DNA of 64,000 nucleotides from Mesostigma viride (taxonomy: Eukaryota; Streptophyta; Mesostigmatophyceae; Mesostigmatales; Mesostigmataceae). A program made the translations under genes and the position numbers. Location of the stretch: the NCBI GenBank assembly GCA_009746045.1, contig RPFO01000027.1, positions 3,037,109 to 3,101,108 on the forward strand, written 5' to 3'. Of this stretch, positions 1 to 10,679 are shown piece by piece (position 1 is the stretch's first letter; the number at the start of each line of letters is the position of its first letter). Under the pieces are notes generated by a model that saw only the letters and a program-made list of their open reading frames with translations, was not told the origin of the DNA and ran no database searches.

Positions 1-339
1 AATGGCGAGAGTGTGCGTGAACGACGAGACACCTTGGCATTAGGATAGAATGGCACATATACTGCTGGCCAGCCGTCAACGATGGCTGGCCAGACTTTGC
101 GTAAGTTAAACTAACTTACTGATCCTGGACGGACTAGCCTATCAGTTACAACCTGATCTAGTCAGTCCTAACATGACAACTACAGTCCCGGTACTGAGGT
201 ACCGGCTCATCACATACTGAGTACAGCCACGTGTCCATGCCACGACTGCTCTAGTCCAGCACCGTCCCAGTACCCAATCGGGCGCCGGCGGTGCTGGCAC
301 GTGTCCACTTAGGCTACAGGCGGGAGACTTAGACTAACT
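1..339 (-). repeat. 3' LTR of the copia-like element
   Basis: It is nearly identical to 7468-7810. It contains two hairpin-forming inverted repeats: CTGGCCAGCC with its complement near 74-103, and CCGGTAC/GTACCGG near 186-205. On the minus strand the sequence just upstream (about 340-360) is purine-rich, AAAG then AAAACTTAAAGTGGGAG, and fits a polypurine tract. The termini are not the usual TG...CA, so the exact boundary may be off by a few bases. Confidence 0.8.
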
Positions 340-725
340 CCCACTTTAAGTTTTCTTTGGGTTTCAACAGAAACACACATAGCCATCAAATGGACGCAGC
401 CATTCCCAATGCCTTAAAAAAAAACTGTCAGATAACCTACTAGGACCCAAAGGTCACCTCACACATGTACAAGAGATGCATTAAAAAGGCCCCATGTCTC
501 AAGCATGGTTTCTTAACTGAGTGAGATGGGTGCTCCAGGCCCCAGCATGTCATGGTCATCCAAACAAGTGTCTCACAAAATTTTATTCAATAAATAACAC
601 ATTCATCATGTCCCAACTTTCTAGACCAGTGCTTCTCACTGTCAGAAAACTACCCAGCTGCCACTGCAGCCTTGCAGCCGCAGTATTAGGCAGGGGGTCA
701 TGGGCTAACATGTACAATGTGCCAG
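340..725 (-). other. Untranslated stretch between RT and 3' LTR
   Basis: There is no open frame here that resembles a protein. It lies between the RNase H stop codon and the polypurine-like tract, as expected for the 3' leader of an LTR retrotransposon. Confidence 0.5.
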
Positions 726-2486
726 TCACTTCAGACTGTAACCAGGGTTCATCAACCCATACAAGACCTGGTATTGTGGTCCTGCTGCTTGTGGCACCTT
801 GGTCAGTGCATCTGCAGCATTGTCTTTGTCCCTGACGTGGGCTTTAGACTCCAGGTACTTGCATTCCTGTTTTAGCACAATCCAATCCAGGTCCGAGTGT
901 ACAGCCAAAGGATTGGCAAGGAAAGAGATGATAGATTGAGAGTCAGTCAGCAAATGTGCTTTCACTCCTGCAGAGCTACCAGCCTGGTGTTGAAGCCAGA
1001 CCAGCAAGTGATTGAGATACCTTGCATGCAAGACAGAAGATACCACAGCCCTGCATTCAGCTACATTGCTACTCACAGCTTTCCTCTTGTGCAATCTACT
1101 GAACCAGGAGACTAGTGACTTCTTCCCACCTTGGTTATGCAGGAAAAACAATCCAGCCTCTCTGGCTTGAACCTTGGTAACTACCCTGGACTCCATTGAA
1201 CTATCCATCATGCACGTGATGTGAATGGGAGTAAACAGGTCCAGTGAGTGAAGCATCAAAGGTGGACCATCATGCAACAACTGCTTGATTGCCCGTGCTC
1301 CTACCTCCTGTAGTACCTCATCATCTACCCTGCTCACAAAAGCCAGGTGGGGTGCACATGTAGCACATAGCCAACCAAGCTTGCCTCTAATGGTAGGGCA
1401 CATGTCAGGGGTGATGTGAACAGGCAGGACATCCAGACAAGACTTAATGTATTCAGCAGAGGCCTGCATGGAACAAACCCAGCTGCCCTGCTGCTGCAGC
1501 AACTCAAGCATCATGCCACAGAACTTGACTGGCTCCTTGCCCAGCTCTAGCTGCTTGCCAATCTCAAAACTGGCAGACACCTGAGCTATGAAAGCATCCA
1601 CTGCAGCTCTAGGACCTGAGATTAACTGATCATCCCCATGCCAGACAAACATCATCATTCCATCAGGGTGTGGGATGACAAACAGGCAAGGGTCAATGTC
1701 ATCATAGGTGGCCCCTAGCTTCATGAATACCTCCTGTGCAGACAGCCTAAAAATTTTTGGAGCTGACTGCAACCCTTCAACCCCCAGGTTTGGCCTCAAC
1801 AAGGGTTGTACAATATCCCTGTGCCACACCTTAGGAGTATTCACCACGTATACCTGACCTCTCCAGACCTGCTGTGCTATGGCAGGGTCCCCCTTTAGAA
1901 AGGCTCTTTTGATATCTGTGGCTTTACACACATAATCCTTCCCTGTATTAAGCTGATGCAAAAACAAGGAAAGCAACACCTTGAGAGACGTTTGCTGAAT
2001 ACCAGGAGTATAAAGCTCAGCCTCTGTCAGCTCTGTAGAGCCCCTGAACTCAGTGACACATGGCCTAGCATGGAAAATGGGTGGTCCCCCATCAGCCTGA
2101 GGTTTATGCTTGCACACAAACTTTAACCTTAGCTTCTTGGCTCCAGCTGGCATAGCATCAAGAGGAGTCACAGGTGGTGTGTGTGTGGGACTACGTGCAT
2201 CTGGAACAACCCACTCCTCCCTGGCTTTGGTGAAAGCCTCCAGCCACTTAAGAAACCCAATCTGCGTCTGGCAGTCCCGTACAATATCATCATAGGACAG
2301 GGGAGACATGGATGCAACATCCCATCTACCAAGCCCAAACGCTGAAGGGTGTAGCTTTTGAGAGTGTATGAGGTCCTCCACACACGGTTCCTGACCTGGG
2401 AGGTACTTGGGCTTAACTGCATTGATGGCAGCATCCAACCCAGTGCTGATCTGGCTCAAAGGGATTTTAAAATGATCTAGAGGCAC
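726..2486 (-). pseudogene. pol: copia-type reverse transcriptase and RNase H
   Basis: This 586-codon frame is open from ATG 2486. It carries the copia RT box KATDIKRAFLKGD (about residue 190) and a catalytic block FVWHGDDQLI (about 280), where the canonical YVDD is WHGDD, so the two aspartates are kept. The C-terminal RNase H has CMMDSS, then SSNVAECRAVV, LLTDSQS and DNAADALTK, which together hold the acidic residues and the copia ADxLTK tail. In an LTR element this enzyme copies genomic RNA into cDNA in virus-like particles. The frame overlaps the preceding one by 20 bases. Removing one G from the GGGG near 2500 would fuse them, which suggests a homopolymer error or a one-base mutation. Confidence 0.88.
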
Positions 2487-3591
2487 CTGTCCTACCCCTC
2501 AGTGCCACACTCAACCTCCCAGCTGAGATGACAACACCAGGGTAAGATACAAAAGGTTCCCCTAACAGGGCATTCCCTGAGTAACCCTCAACCACCTGAA
2601 ATGGAGTGGGCATACCCAAGATTTGAATGCTCACCTGACCTTTGACCTGCATTTTGGTTTTGCCTGAAAAATCTGACACTCTAGCCCATGGTGAGGCCTT
2701 CATTTTCAGACCAGATACAGCTGCTGCACTGATGATACTCACCTGTGCTTGGGTGTCTACAGCCAAAATACTAGTATCTTGACCTGCATCCCCTACAGCA
2801 TTGACTTGTGCTGTACCTGTTGCCACAACTGCTTTAGTGTTGTGTGCCTTGTGCAAGGCCTTAAGAATCTCAGCAAATGACTTCCTGGGAACGACAGGAT
2901 CTGCTCTATTTTGTGACTCCTCCAGGTGTGAGTGAGGTGCTACCTGCTGCTCACCCTGTGCACCGTCCTCCTGCCCAGGTGGACTATTGGGTTGTAGTGG
3001 GGCTGCACTACTGAGGAACACAGGAGCTTCTACTGTGGTGCTAGTGCTTGCATCAATGACGTCCTTAGCCAATTCATTGGGTGAGATCAATCCACCAGAC
3101 TCCTGCTCTGAATCCATGTCCAAGAATTCTACCCCTGACACGTCTGCCAGTGGTGGGTAATAAAGCTTGAGTCTATGCTTGCTGACCACACGCTCTCTGT
3201 CATGTTGTATAGTGACTGCAGTCCCTTCTTCATGAATTTTGGTGACTACAGCTGGACCGTGCCATCTGGCAGAGTGTGCTCTTCCTCTGTCACCCTCTCT
3301 GAAAAACAACACATGGTCCCCCACTTCAAACACAGGCCTGGCATTATTTTTGTCTTTCTTTGCCAGCAACTTGGCTAAGTGCTGCCTTTGTGTGTTGTAG
3401 TGAGTGTGTACCTCTGAGGCATAGCTGCCTGACTGAAGGCCAGTTGGGGTGATTTCCCCAAAAGGTGAGGACATTATTGGTTTGGCGTTTAGCTGGGTAG
3501 TCACCCCTGCTGCCCAAGATGCCCTGTCAGCATAGCTACCAGAGTCAGCCAATCTGGATGGCATTTTTCTTATCACGTCCCAAGTATGCAT
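2467..3591 (-). pseudogene. pol: Integrase C-terminus plus retropepsin-like domain
   Basis: The first part, MHTWDVIRKMPSRLADSGSY and onwards, continues the integrase after the insertion. Residues about 90-145 (VGDHVLFFREGD, RWHGPAVVTKI, VSKHRLKLYY) form an SH3-like integrase C-terminal fold with a GPx module. After a disordered linker, residues about 255-370 look like a retropepsin: ILAVDTQAQVSIIS, then KGQVSIQILG, FQVVEGYSG and NALLGEPF. The catalytic triplet reads DTQ where retropepsins have DTG or DSG, so activity is doubtful. In canonical copia elements protease precedes integrase, whereas here it follows. The frame starts just inside the insertion boundary and has no start of its own. 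Confidence 0.75.
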
Positions 3592-3596
3592 CTTAG

Positions 3597-3932
3597 TTAC
3601 TTAACTAAGATTGGCGTTCGCTCCTGGGGTACCGGGTTCGAATCCTCTCGGAGGCACGGAAATATTTGCGGCGGGTAGGCCTGGGAGGCCGAGTCGAAAT
3701 ATTTGTGGATTTCTATGTTTGGCGGAGGCCGGGTAGGCCAAGTCGAAATAGGGATTACGGCGGGAGGCTGGGAATAGCCGAGTCGTAATTAATCGAGTCA
3801 CCTCGGTAACGAGCGGTGTGTGCGGAACGCCGGATTTCCCCACGCGGCCCAATTTTAGTTAAGTAATGCGATACGCATTACTTTTGCATACTTGCAAGTA
3901 TGCAAAAGTAATGCGTATCGCATTACTTAACT
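3597..3932 (+). mobile_element. tRNA-like element with terminal palindrome
   Basis: This insertion interrupts the integrase frame. It begins TTAACTAAGA and carries GGGTTCGAATCC at about 3629-3640, an exact match to the RNA polymerase III B box of tRNA genes. Short inverted repeats built on GAAATATTT/CGAAATA and GGCCGAGTCG follow. It ends with a perfect 76-base palindrome at 3857-3932 centred on CTTGCAAG. The left flank TTACTTAACT (3597-3606) matches the right edge and may be a target duplication or a collapsed palindrome. A second member of the family is at 60547-61167. I see no clear A box, so a SINE label is inference. Confidence 0.6.
3857..3932. repeat. Perfect 76-bp palindrome
   Basis: The two 38-base arms are exact reverse complements, running from AGTTAAGTAATGCG to CGCATTACTTAACT with no loop. 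Such a sequence could extrude as a cruciform or fold as a hairpin RNA. Confidence 0.95.
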
Positions 3933-4893
3933 GATGGCTCTCATGGTACGTTCTACCAACCCCTGACGTTCATGATCTTGAGCCCCAGACACTTCTATCT
4001 TGGGCAGGTCATTCCTGTCCTGGATGCAGAGAAACTGCTGATCCAGCATTACTTTTTCAATGGGGTGAAAACGTGCCAAGGCTATCTGTAAAGCTCTGTG
4101 CAGCTGCTCTTTATCCATCCCAGGCAGGGGCTCCACTACCACAAACCTTGACCAGGCATCCTTTATGACTAGGTAGTATACCGTGTCCTTCACCACGTGT
4201 ATAACATCCCCAACCAGTTTGCCTCTAGCCAGTGGTGGTGTGGCCACATGCCATTTTCTGGGCTTAGGAGCATATAGCTGACATTGCTCACAGTGCTTAC
4301 GTACGTGCCTGCACATCTGTTCCAGGTCATGGCCTTGTATTTTATTGGCTAGCCTTTCAGCCACAGCCTCATGGCCCATAACCTTGTGCAGTTGCTCTGC
4401 TAGAGCACCATACGTGATTACCTTTTCTGCTGCTGCACTAAGGGAAGCTATGGTGGGGTCACGCATCATGTGTGACAGTGTCATGTCATATGCCACTTCC
4501 CAATCCACATCATCACACTCAGGCAACACTTGGCAGACAGAAGGTAACAGGAAACCATTTGTGAAAAATGGTGAGGGTAGCTTACAGGTGTCACCCTGGT
4601 CTGCCGCCCCCGCGCGGTTGTAGCGCCCTGGCGTGGTCTTGTTGTGCCTGGGTGCCGTGCAGCGCGCTCCTGCTGCAATGGGGTGACGTGTTTTCCAGCA
4701 TCCGGGACAAACATCAACGTCAGAACCATAGTCGGATTTGCCCTTCCAGCAATCATCTTTTAGATGCCCCTTACAAAGGCACCTAGTGCAATGTTTGGTG
4801 GGGTCATGAGGTAACCTCTTGTCCCCCCCTGCTGGCTTAGCACCCCCTGGCTTGCTAGCTCCCCCACTTTGTTTTCTGTTTTTATTGTTATTG
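3927..4893 (-). pseudogene. pol: Zinc knuckle and integrase core of the copia-like element
   Basis: One continuous minus frame runs from a G10 homopolymer near 4898-4907 to the insertion at 3932. It holds a CCHC zinc knuckle (CTRCLCKGHLKDDC, spacing C-x2-C-x4-H-x4-C) that belongs to the end of gag. Next comes an integrase HHCC finger (LAEQLHKVMGHEA, then CRHVRKHCEQCQ) and a core with VGDVIHV, VMLDQQF and QGLVERTMRAI. These supply the likely D, D and E residues. The spacing between the second D and E is 29 residues, shorter than the usual 35, so the core may be damaged. The frame ends in the inserted element. Confidence 0.82.
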
Positions 4894-5240
4894 TTCTTCC
4901 CCCCCCCTTGTTTCCACCTCCCCCACTTTTGTTGTTTTTGTTTTTATCCCCCCCATTACCGCCTTTACCTGGGCTACCAGCGACTGCATCTGCTTCTTGG
5001 AGAGCCCCGTACCTGAGGCTTCCTCCCCCTTTACCTGCTTCACCTTTCCATCCTTGGCTGCAGCAGCAAACGGCTCTAGGCATTGCTGCACATAGGCCAT
5101 TGCCTTCCTGAAGTCCTCCCACTTATCCTTCAGACCTGCCAGGATTACTGACAGGGTGGTAGGGTCCAGTTCTGCCTTTTGTAGCCATAGGTGTACTAGG
5201 TACTTGGCATTGAGCTTCTTCAGCTCCTCATCCCCTCTAT
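4888..5240 (-). pseudogene. gag: gag segment, frameshifted
   Basis: The frame continues the upstream gag sequence (DEELKKLNAKYLVHLWLQKAEL and onwards to MAYVQQCLEPF) if one extra G is restored in the GGGG near 5232. It then becomes glycine- and lysine-rich and stops at 4888, just past the G10 run. Restoring frame at that run leads directly into the zinc knuckle. Both breaks are in homopolymers. Confidence 0.6.
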
Positions 5241-5648
5241 GTACATGACATACTTTTTGTTGTCACTCACATAGTCACGCTTATTGACCTTATAGGCCTC
5301 TATCCACTGGAAGCCCTTAAGCACTTCTAAGTGCTCCCCCGTGGTGACAAGTGCCCTAAGATCAACCATGAACTGCGCCCACAACACATTTTCTGCCACG
5401 TCTACCCCGCTGCTGGCACGCTTTTGGTACAATTGTACCAACTGCTGGATAGGCTTGGCAGATTGATGGATGGGTGTGGACGCACGTAGAGAGGCAAACC
5501 AATCACGGACATTGTCGCTAGCATATGCATGTGACAACTTAAACAACCACTCCCTAGCTTCGTCCTGGGTGTGGCCCTCTGGCAAACCCGGAAACACTAG
5601 CTTGTCCTCTTTCTTTTTTGGATCAAACCTGGGCCTATGCAAGGCCAT
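5220..5648 (-). pseudogene. gag: gag core
   Basis: This 142-codon frame begins at ATG 5648 (MALHRPRFDPKKKED) and overlaps the previous frame by 52 bases. It is helical and soluble, with the gag-like segment EAREWLFKLSHAY, VRDWFASLRAS and PIQQLVQLYQ. It has no membrane segment. It could be a separate second ORF or the continuation of ORF1 after a frameshift. I see no canonical slippery heptamer that decides between these. Confidence 0.55.
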
Positions 5649-7324
5649 GTTGGAGGTTGTGGTCGTTCCTGCAGTTGGCGGTTGCTGCTGCTGCTGCTGT
5701 TGCTGTCGCTGCTGCTGCTGCTGCCGCTCCCCGCCCTCGTGCCGTGTTGGTGCAGACTCCTGCGTGCCGTGTCCTGCCCCGCCCTGGTTGCCCCCCTCTC
5801 CCCGTCATCCGCCCCCTCGTCCCTCCTCCTCTTTGGCTGCGGTGCGCATGCCTCTGCCTGCGCCCTGCGCTTGACCGGCTTCAGCGATGCCACCAGCCTG
5901 GCGACAGTGTCGGCCAACCTCTCCTGCTCGCCGGGAGACAGCGGGTGGTCGCCTTCCAGCATGGCCTGCGCCAGCTGAAGCTGCTCGATGATGTCCTCCC
6001 TGGTAGACAGGTTAGACGGTCCGGCTTCACCAGGCTGCCTGTAAACACGCGTGCGTGCGGCAGTGCCATCACGGTTGGTGATGGTCTTCTTGGGCTGCGA
6101 CAAATAATAAAACATTTGGCTTGCAGAAACATCCTCATCCGGCCCAAGGCCAAACTCGGCTCTCACCGCTTCACCAAGCGGTCCCCTCACCGCTGTCTTA
6201 CGTGCATGCTTGATCATGCGTCGTCGCTGCTTCAGGATACGCTCCTCCATCCTACCCACGTTGGCTTCCCACCGTGCCAGCGAGCGTCTGTAACGCTCCT
6301 GCGCCTCCGGCCTGCCAGGCGCCTCCATCTCAGCCATGCGCTGCAGCTTCATCGCCTGCGCCTTTTTCCATACCCTGAGTTCGCGGACCATCCGGTCCCG
6401 GCGCACCTGGGTGATCGACATTTTGAGCTTGATGCGCTCCGCCAGCGCGATTTGCCTCACCCGCTCCGCCTGTTCGCGCTCCTTCTTGGCCTCTGCCGCG
6501 GCCCTCCGCGCCTGCCGACGCTGCTTGTCGGCGGTGAACGTCGCCATGCGCTTCTGCGCTTCACGCTCCCGCGCCGTCATTGCCGGGGTCATGAGGATCT
6601 CGTCCTCAGCAGATGCCCCCGACGGACCTGTCAAAGAGAACTCCGACTCCTGATGCACACCTAGGTGTACCTTCGGCTCACGAGACCGACGCAGGCTCTT
6701 AAAACATGCGAGGTCCCCCCGACGCATCACCTCAAACTGCTCCTCGCCAGAAGCCACCTCACTGCTGCGAAGCAACGCCCGGCGCACGTTCTCAGCATCC
6801 GCCCTCTGCTGGGCGCGAGCACGAGCATGCGTGTCCGCGCGCCGAAACTCCCTCTCCTCGCGCTCCGCCATTGCCCTGGCGAAGCCTTCGTCTGCAGCCA
6901 CCTGTCGCGAGCGTGCGTCGTCCTGCTCCTCGGCTGAGGAACCAGGCTGAAGCCCATACAGCTCCATGGACTCCTCCTCTGCAGGAGGTGCCGAAGGTCC
7001 AGCCCCCGCCGCTTCAGCTGTCGGGGCGTAAGGAGGACCCCTCGGCCTGTTGACCACAGGCGTGGATCCCCTCCCCTGCGGATACAGGGGCACTCGCAGC
7101 ACCACGCTGCTGTACGAACCATCGGACAAGTGGCCCGATGAAGACGTTTCCGACGTCGTCGGGTCAGCCTCCATAGACTGATTGAAGCTCCTCGCCGCCC
7201 GCTCAATCTCTGCCTGGGCGGCAAGCTCCGAGTCGGACGTCCCCGACGATGAAGACGTCGGAGAGCTGGACCGGCTCCTTGGGCGCATTGGAGCCTTACC
7301 CTTGTTCGCGTTTGGGTTAGACAT
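5597..7324 (-). CDS. gag: gag N-terminal protein of the copia-like element
   Basis: This intact 575-codon frame starts at ATG 7324, about 140 bases inside the 5' LTR. The N-terminus is serine- and acid-rich and disordered. Residues about 150-400 are highly charged, alternating Arg, Glu and Ala (coiled-coil-like), and residues about 440-490 include LSTREDIIEQLQLAQAML and SPGEQERLADTVARL. The C-terminus is a serine- and glutamine-rich repeat (CAG/CTG-type codon runs). Position and composition fit a nucleocapsid or capsid precursor, but I see no catalytic motif. Long open frames on the plus strand of the same region are shadows of its biased codons. Confidence 0.7.
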   Translation of the reverse strand: MSNPNANKGKAPMRPRSRSSSPTSSSSGTSDSELAAQAEIERAARSFNQSMEADPTTSETSSSGHLSDGSYSSVVLRVPLYPQGRGSTPVVNRPRGPPYAPTAEAAGAGPSAPPAEEESMELYGLQPGSSAEEQDDARSRQVAADEGFARAMAEREEREFRRADTHARARAQQRADAENVRRALLRSSEVASGEEQFEVMRRGDLACFKSLRRSREPKVHLGVHQESEFSLTGPSGASAEDEILMTPAMTAREREAQKRMATFTADKQRRQARRAAAEAKKEREQAERVRQIALAERIKLKMSITQVRRDRMVRELRVWKKAQAMKLQRMAEMEAPGRPEAQERYRRSLARWEANVGRMEERILKQRRRMIKHARKTAVRGPLGEAVRAEFGLGPDEDVSASQMFYYLSQPKKTITNRDGTAARTRVYRQPGEAGPSNLSTREDIIEQLQLAQAMLEGDHPLSPGEQERLADTVARLVASLKPVKRRAQAEACAPQPKRRRDEGADDGERGATRAGQDTARRSLHQHGTRAGSGSSSSSDSNSSSSSNRQLQERPQPPTWPCIGPGLIQKRKRTS

Positions 7325-7449
7325 TTTTCAAAAAAACTGGAGGTAGAAAAATGGAATGGGTTGTTTTGTTCGCGAAATGAACGCTCGTCGTCCTGTTGTG
7401 TGTATTGTTTTTGGAGTTTTTAATGCAAGTTATGCAACACGAAGCTTGG

Positions 7450-7467
7450 AATGCTTGGGCACTGCCA
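7450..7467 (-). promoter_or_regulatory. Candidate primer-binding site
   Basis: Reading the minus strand, the base after the LTR begins TGGCAGTGCCCAAGC. LTR elements start reverse transcription at a site beginning TGG, complementary to the CCA end of a tRNA. The matching tRNA was not identified. Confidence 0.45.
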
Positions 7468-7810
7468 AATGGCGAGAGTGTGCGTGAACGACGAGACACC
7501 TTGGCATTAGGATAGAATGGCACATATACTGCTGGCCAGCCGTCAACGATGGCTGGCCAGACTTTGCGTAAGTTAAACTAACTTACTGATCCTGGACGGA
7601 CTAGCCTATCAGTTACAACCTGATCTAGTCAGTCCTAACATGACAACTACAGTCCCGGTACTGAGGTACCGGCTCATCACATACTGTCAGAGTACAGCCA
7701 CGTGTCCATGCCACGACTGCTCTAGTCCAGCACCGTCCCAGTACCCAATTGGGCGCCGGCGGTGCTGGCACGTGTCCACTTAGGCTACAGGCGGGAGACT
7801 TAGACTAACT
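7468..7810 (-). repeat. 5' LTR of the copia-like element
   Basis: It is nearly identical to 1-339, apart from a TCAG insertion near 7687 and a C/T change near 7749. On the minus strand it precedes the gag start, as a 5' LTR should. High LTR identity suggests a fairly recent insertion, despite the broken coding region. Confidence 0.85.
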
Positions 7811-8720
7811 GCCTCGTCCGCACTAAAGCGTGGCAGGACGGTCCCTGCGGCCTCGCCACTTGGCGTATCTGTGTGTTCGCCCGTGCGGCTCCGTGTACCG
7901 GAAGCCATCGGGATTTTTATGAATACAAGTTAAAGCCCGACCGGCTCAGCTATGGCGGTCGGTCACGTTGAGCTTGGGATAAGGTGAACACAGAGAACTG
8001 CTGTCGGAGCTGGCCCACCACTGGTTTATGTCTTAGCCAGCAAACCCTATCCGGTTAGCCGTAACCGTGGGACAAGCTAGCTGTCCGTACCGACCCGGAT
8101 AAGGCCTCGGACTGGGGCCTAGGTGGCGCCGGCCCTAGGCGCCGCCCTTAGACCGGTCGACCGCATCGGACCGCCGGATTATAGCCGGCGGCTTAGCGGA
8201 CGCTAGCGGAAGGCGTGCGGACGGACATGGGGAACTTAGAGCCAGATCCTAGGGCTCTAGAGTTACTCAACTTACCCGGGCGGAACGGGGCGTGAGGTGC
8301 AGTGCCCCTGAAAAGAACAACCTACGCATTATTTAATACTAGCCGTGCAGATTCGGGATATTCTACCCCCGGTCTGTACGGTTAGCGTCTTACTAGCATC
8401 ACTGAACATAAGGGTTTGATGACGTCAGTTAGCTAGGGATAAGGGACTCAGGTTTTGCGACTAAAAGCCGCTCTGGCTGGTTTTGTCGGCCTCTTTCTTT
8501 GCTCTTTCTTTGTTCTTTCCGAAATGCTCCTGGCATAAAAAAAACATGTTTGCCAACTTTTCATTTAGGACACTTCTGATGCCTTCCGCAATTTGTCCTA
8601 ATCTAGCGCAACCACTCAATGACGGCACTTACCGTTATGCCGCAGCCCCCCCTCTAAGGAGATCTCCAAGGAAGACAAAGCCGAGGCCCTAAATCCCCAA
8701 GGCCGCCGGGGAGCAAGACT
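7811..8720. other. No supported gene
   Basis: This is GC-rich flank beyond the LTR, with several short palindromic words (for example GGCGCCGGCCCTAGGCGCC near 8125). A 69-codon plus-strand frame at 8483-8692 resembles nothing I recognise. Confidence 0.5.
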
Positions 8721-8729
8721 GGCAACATC

Positions 8730-8933
8730 ATGCATGATGAGGGAGGAGGTTATGCAGCCAGGGATTCTCATTTCATGGGTCATAGCGATTTTGATGAGCA
8801 AGGGACGTGGGCCTACAACGCCCACGTCCGGCCGGCCCCACAACCACATGCCCAGGCTCCACCGCGGAAAAGGCCACCCTACTCGCAAGATGTAGACGAG
8901 TCGGGGCAACACGATTATTATGGTTCATATTAG
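8730..8933 (+). CDS. Possible C-terminal exon, unknown protein
   Basis: This 67-codon frame ends with a polar tail rich in Pro, His, Tyr and Gly (APPRKRPPYSQDVDESGQHD). Its composition is more protein-like than the reverse frames, and it stops cleanly at 8933. No domain, partner exon or promoter could be identified, so it may be fortuitous. Confidence 0.15.
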   Translation: MHDEGGGYAARDSHFMGHSDFDEQGTWAYNAHVRPAPQPHAQAPPRKRPPYSQDVDESGQHDYYGSY

Positions 8934-9239
8934 ATTGGGCATGTATGGTTTTGATACGGCATTTGCTTGGCACCAGATTCTGCAAACTGAAAGCTGTATG
9001 CAAATCATTGTCAGGTAAGTTAATTTGAGCTAATATACATTATTTTATCTTGCATTTGATATTAAAGAGGCAGAGAGACACAGTTGGCAGATGCAAGTTT
9101 GCTAGGCCATGTAATAGGGATTATTGGTCATCCATCATATTCATACATTTTCTTTTATTTATACATGGTTGCATAATACATTAATGTTGCGTTAATACTT
9201 TGTGGCACTAAACAACAAAATCATGAAATGCTAGTGCTA

Positions 9240-9976
9240 TCGTGTCATATTGTCACTATCATGCTGTCACGGTGTCACAATGTCACGATGTCACGGTGTC
9301 ACAATGTCACCTCATGTTAATCAGTGCTTCTGGGCAATGTAATATCATTGTTGCAACCCCATGGGCGCCACATTACCTTGTGACACCATACAAAATCGTA
9401 AAATACTACAGTAGCGTTATGGTGCCATCGTGTCACGGTGTCACGGTGTCACGGTGTCACGGTGTCACAATGTCACCTCATGTTAATCAGTGCTTCTGGG
9501 CAATGTAATATCATTGTTGCAACCCCATGGGCGCCACATTACCTTGTGACGCCATACAAAATCGTAAAATACTAGCGTTATGGTGCCATCGTGTCACGGT
9601 GTCACGGTGTCATGGTGTCACGGTGTCACGGTGTCACAATGTCACCTCATGTTAATCAGTGCTTCTGGGCAATGTAATATCATTGTTGCAACCCCATGGG
9701 CGCCACATTACCTTGTGACACCATACAAAATCGTAAAATACTAGCGTTATGGTGCCATCGTGTCACAGTGTCACGGTGTCACGGTGTCACGGTGTCACAA
9801 TGTCACCTCATGTTAATCAGTGCTTCTGGGCAATGTAATATCATTGTTGCAACCCCATGGGCGCCACATTACCTTGTGACACCATACAAAATCGTAAAAT
9901 ACTAGTGTTATGGTGTCACGGTGTCACGGTGTCACGGTGTCACGGTGTCACGGTGTCACGGTGTCACGGTGTCACA
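9240..9976 (+). repeat. Composite satellite with GGTGTCAC core
   Basis: Two levels of repetition are visible. A larger unit of about 160-165 bases recurs four times; it contains CAATGTCACCTCATG, GTTAATCAGTGCTTCTGGGC and CCCCATGGGCGCCACATTAC. Each unit is joined to the next by a variable run of the octamer GGTGTCAC, which reaches about eight copies at 9915-9974. Confidence 0.95.
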
Positions 9977-10679
9977 ACATGTTGGGACAATAACCTACAT
10001 GCTTTGGACTTACGAGAGGCCCTAAATAACAAAGTTTGAAAAAACTCAATTTGTAGTAGTGTTCTAGTACAAATCCAGACTAGCTTAGGGTAATGTTCAA
10101 ATTCAGCGGACATAATAACGCCAAATTGACCTGCGTAACTAATGCAATTTGTTACGTGCCGTAACACCTCCCCCCCCCCATAAAGGTAGGGAGCCCTCTC
10201 CTAGCTACGTCAGGAGAGCAAACAAAGGCACAGAGGCGTAAAGAAGGTAGGACGGCCGGTAGGAATAGGACACCTATTGTACCCACGTGCCAACAACACA
10301 ACTAGTCAACTTCCCATGCAGTTCCCCAGAGTGAGCAAGTCAACCGCGAGTCCGCCACCACCAATCGGTGCAGGGCTTACCCGTCACCATACGACAGGGC
10401 CCCTGACTGCCTTGCATAAGCTTGCCGGCGGGGGACGGCACTAGGCAGGGCAAGCGAGTACGACACAGCTCAAAACAAGTACTACGGTAGGCCAACCAAT
10501 CGCATCATAGACAGAGGATGCGGCTAACTACATACCGGAGTGACAACACACTCAGGTTGGGCCTAGAGCCCTCTTATAGTATCTACGGTGCCCTTGGTCT
10601 ACTAGGTACCGCGGGCTGATATTATAGCAAGCTGCACGTCAAGGTAAACCATCTTTGTAATGATCCACATCAGCCGTGC
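9977..10679. other. No supported gene
   Basis: It contains short C-runs and a stretch rich in stop codons in every frame. Nothing here supports a coding or RNA gene. Confidence 0.5.

Larger units (their letters stand above)
1..7810 (-). mobile_element. Degenerate Ty1/copia-like LTR retrotransposon
   Basis: The first 339 bases recur at 7468-7810 with one 4-base indel, so both ends are LTRs. All coding domains lie between them on the minus strand, in the order gag, zinc knuckle, integrase, retropepsin-like domain, RT and RNase H. RT and RNase H signatures are of the Ty1/copia type. The coding sequence is split by frameshifts near 5.6, 5.23, 4.90 and 2.47 kb and by a 336-base insertion at 3597-3932, so this copy is not autonomous as written. 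The window begins at or inside the 3' LTR, so the outer target duplication cannot be tested. Confidence 0.88.

Noticed and set aside
3601-3640. Functional tRNA gene
   Set aside because: Only the B-box half is tRNA-like; no acceptor stem or anticodon arm can be folded convincingly.
5470-7053. Plus-strand frames of 90-348 codons opposite gag
   Set aside because: Shadows of the gag reading frame with biased composition; gag fits the element's strand and order.
7811-8480. Second LTR or solo LTR
   Set aside because: GC-rich and palindromic in places, but no duplicate of it exists in the window and no termini could be defined.
9240-9976. CRISPR-like array
   Set aside because: Both repeat and spacer-like segments are repeated, the core is only 8 bases, and the context is eukaryotic.
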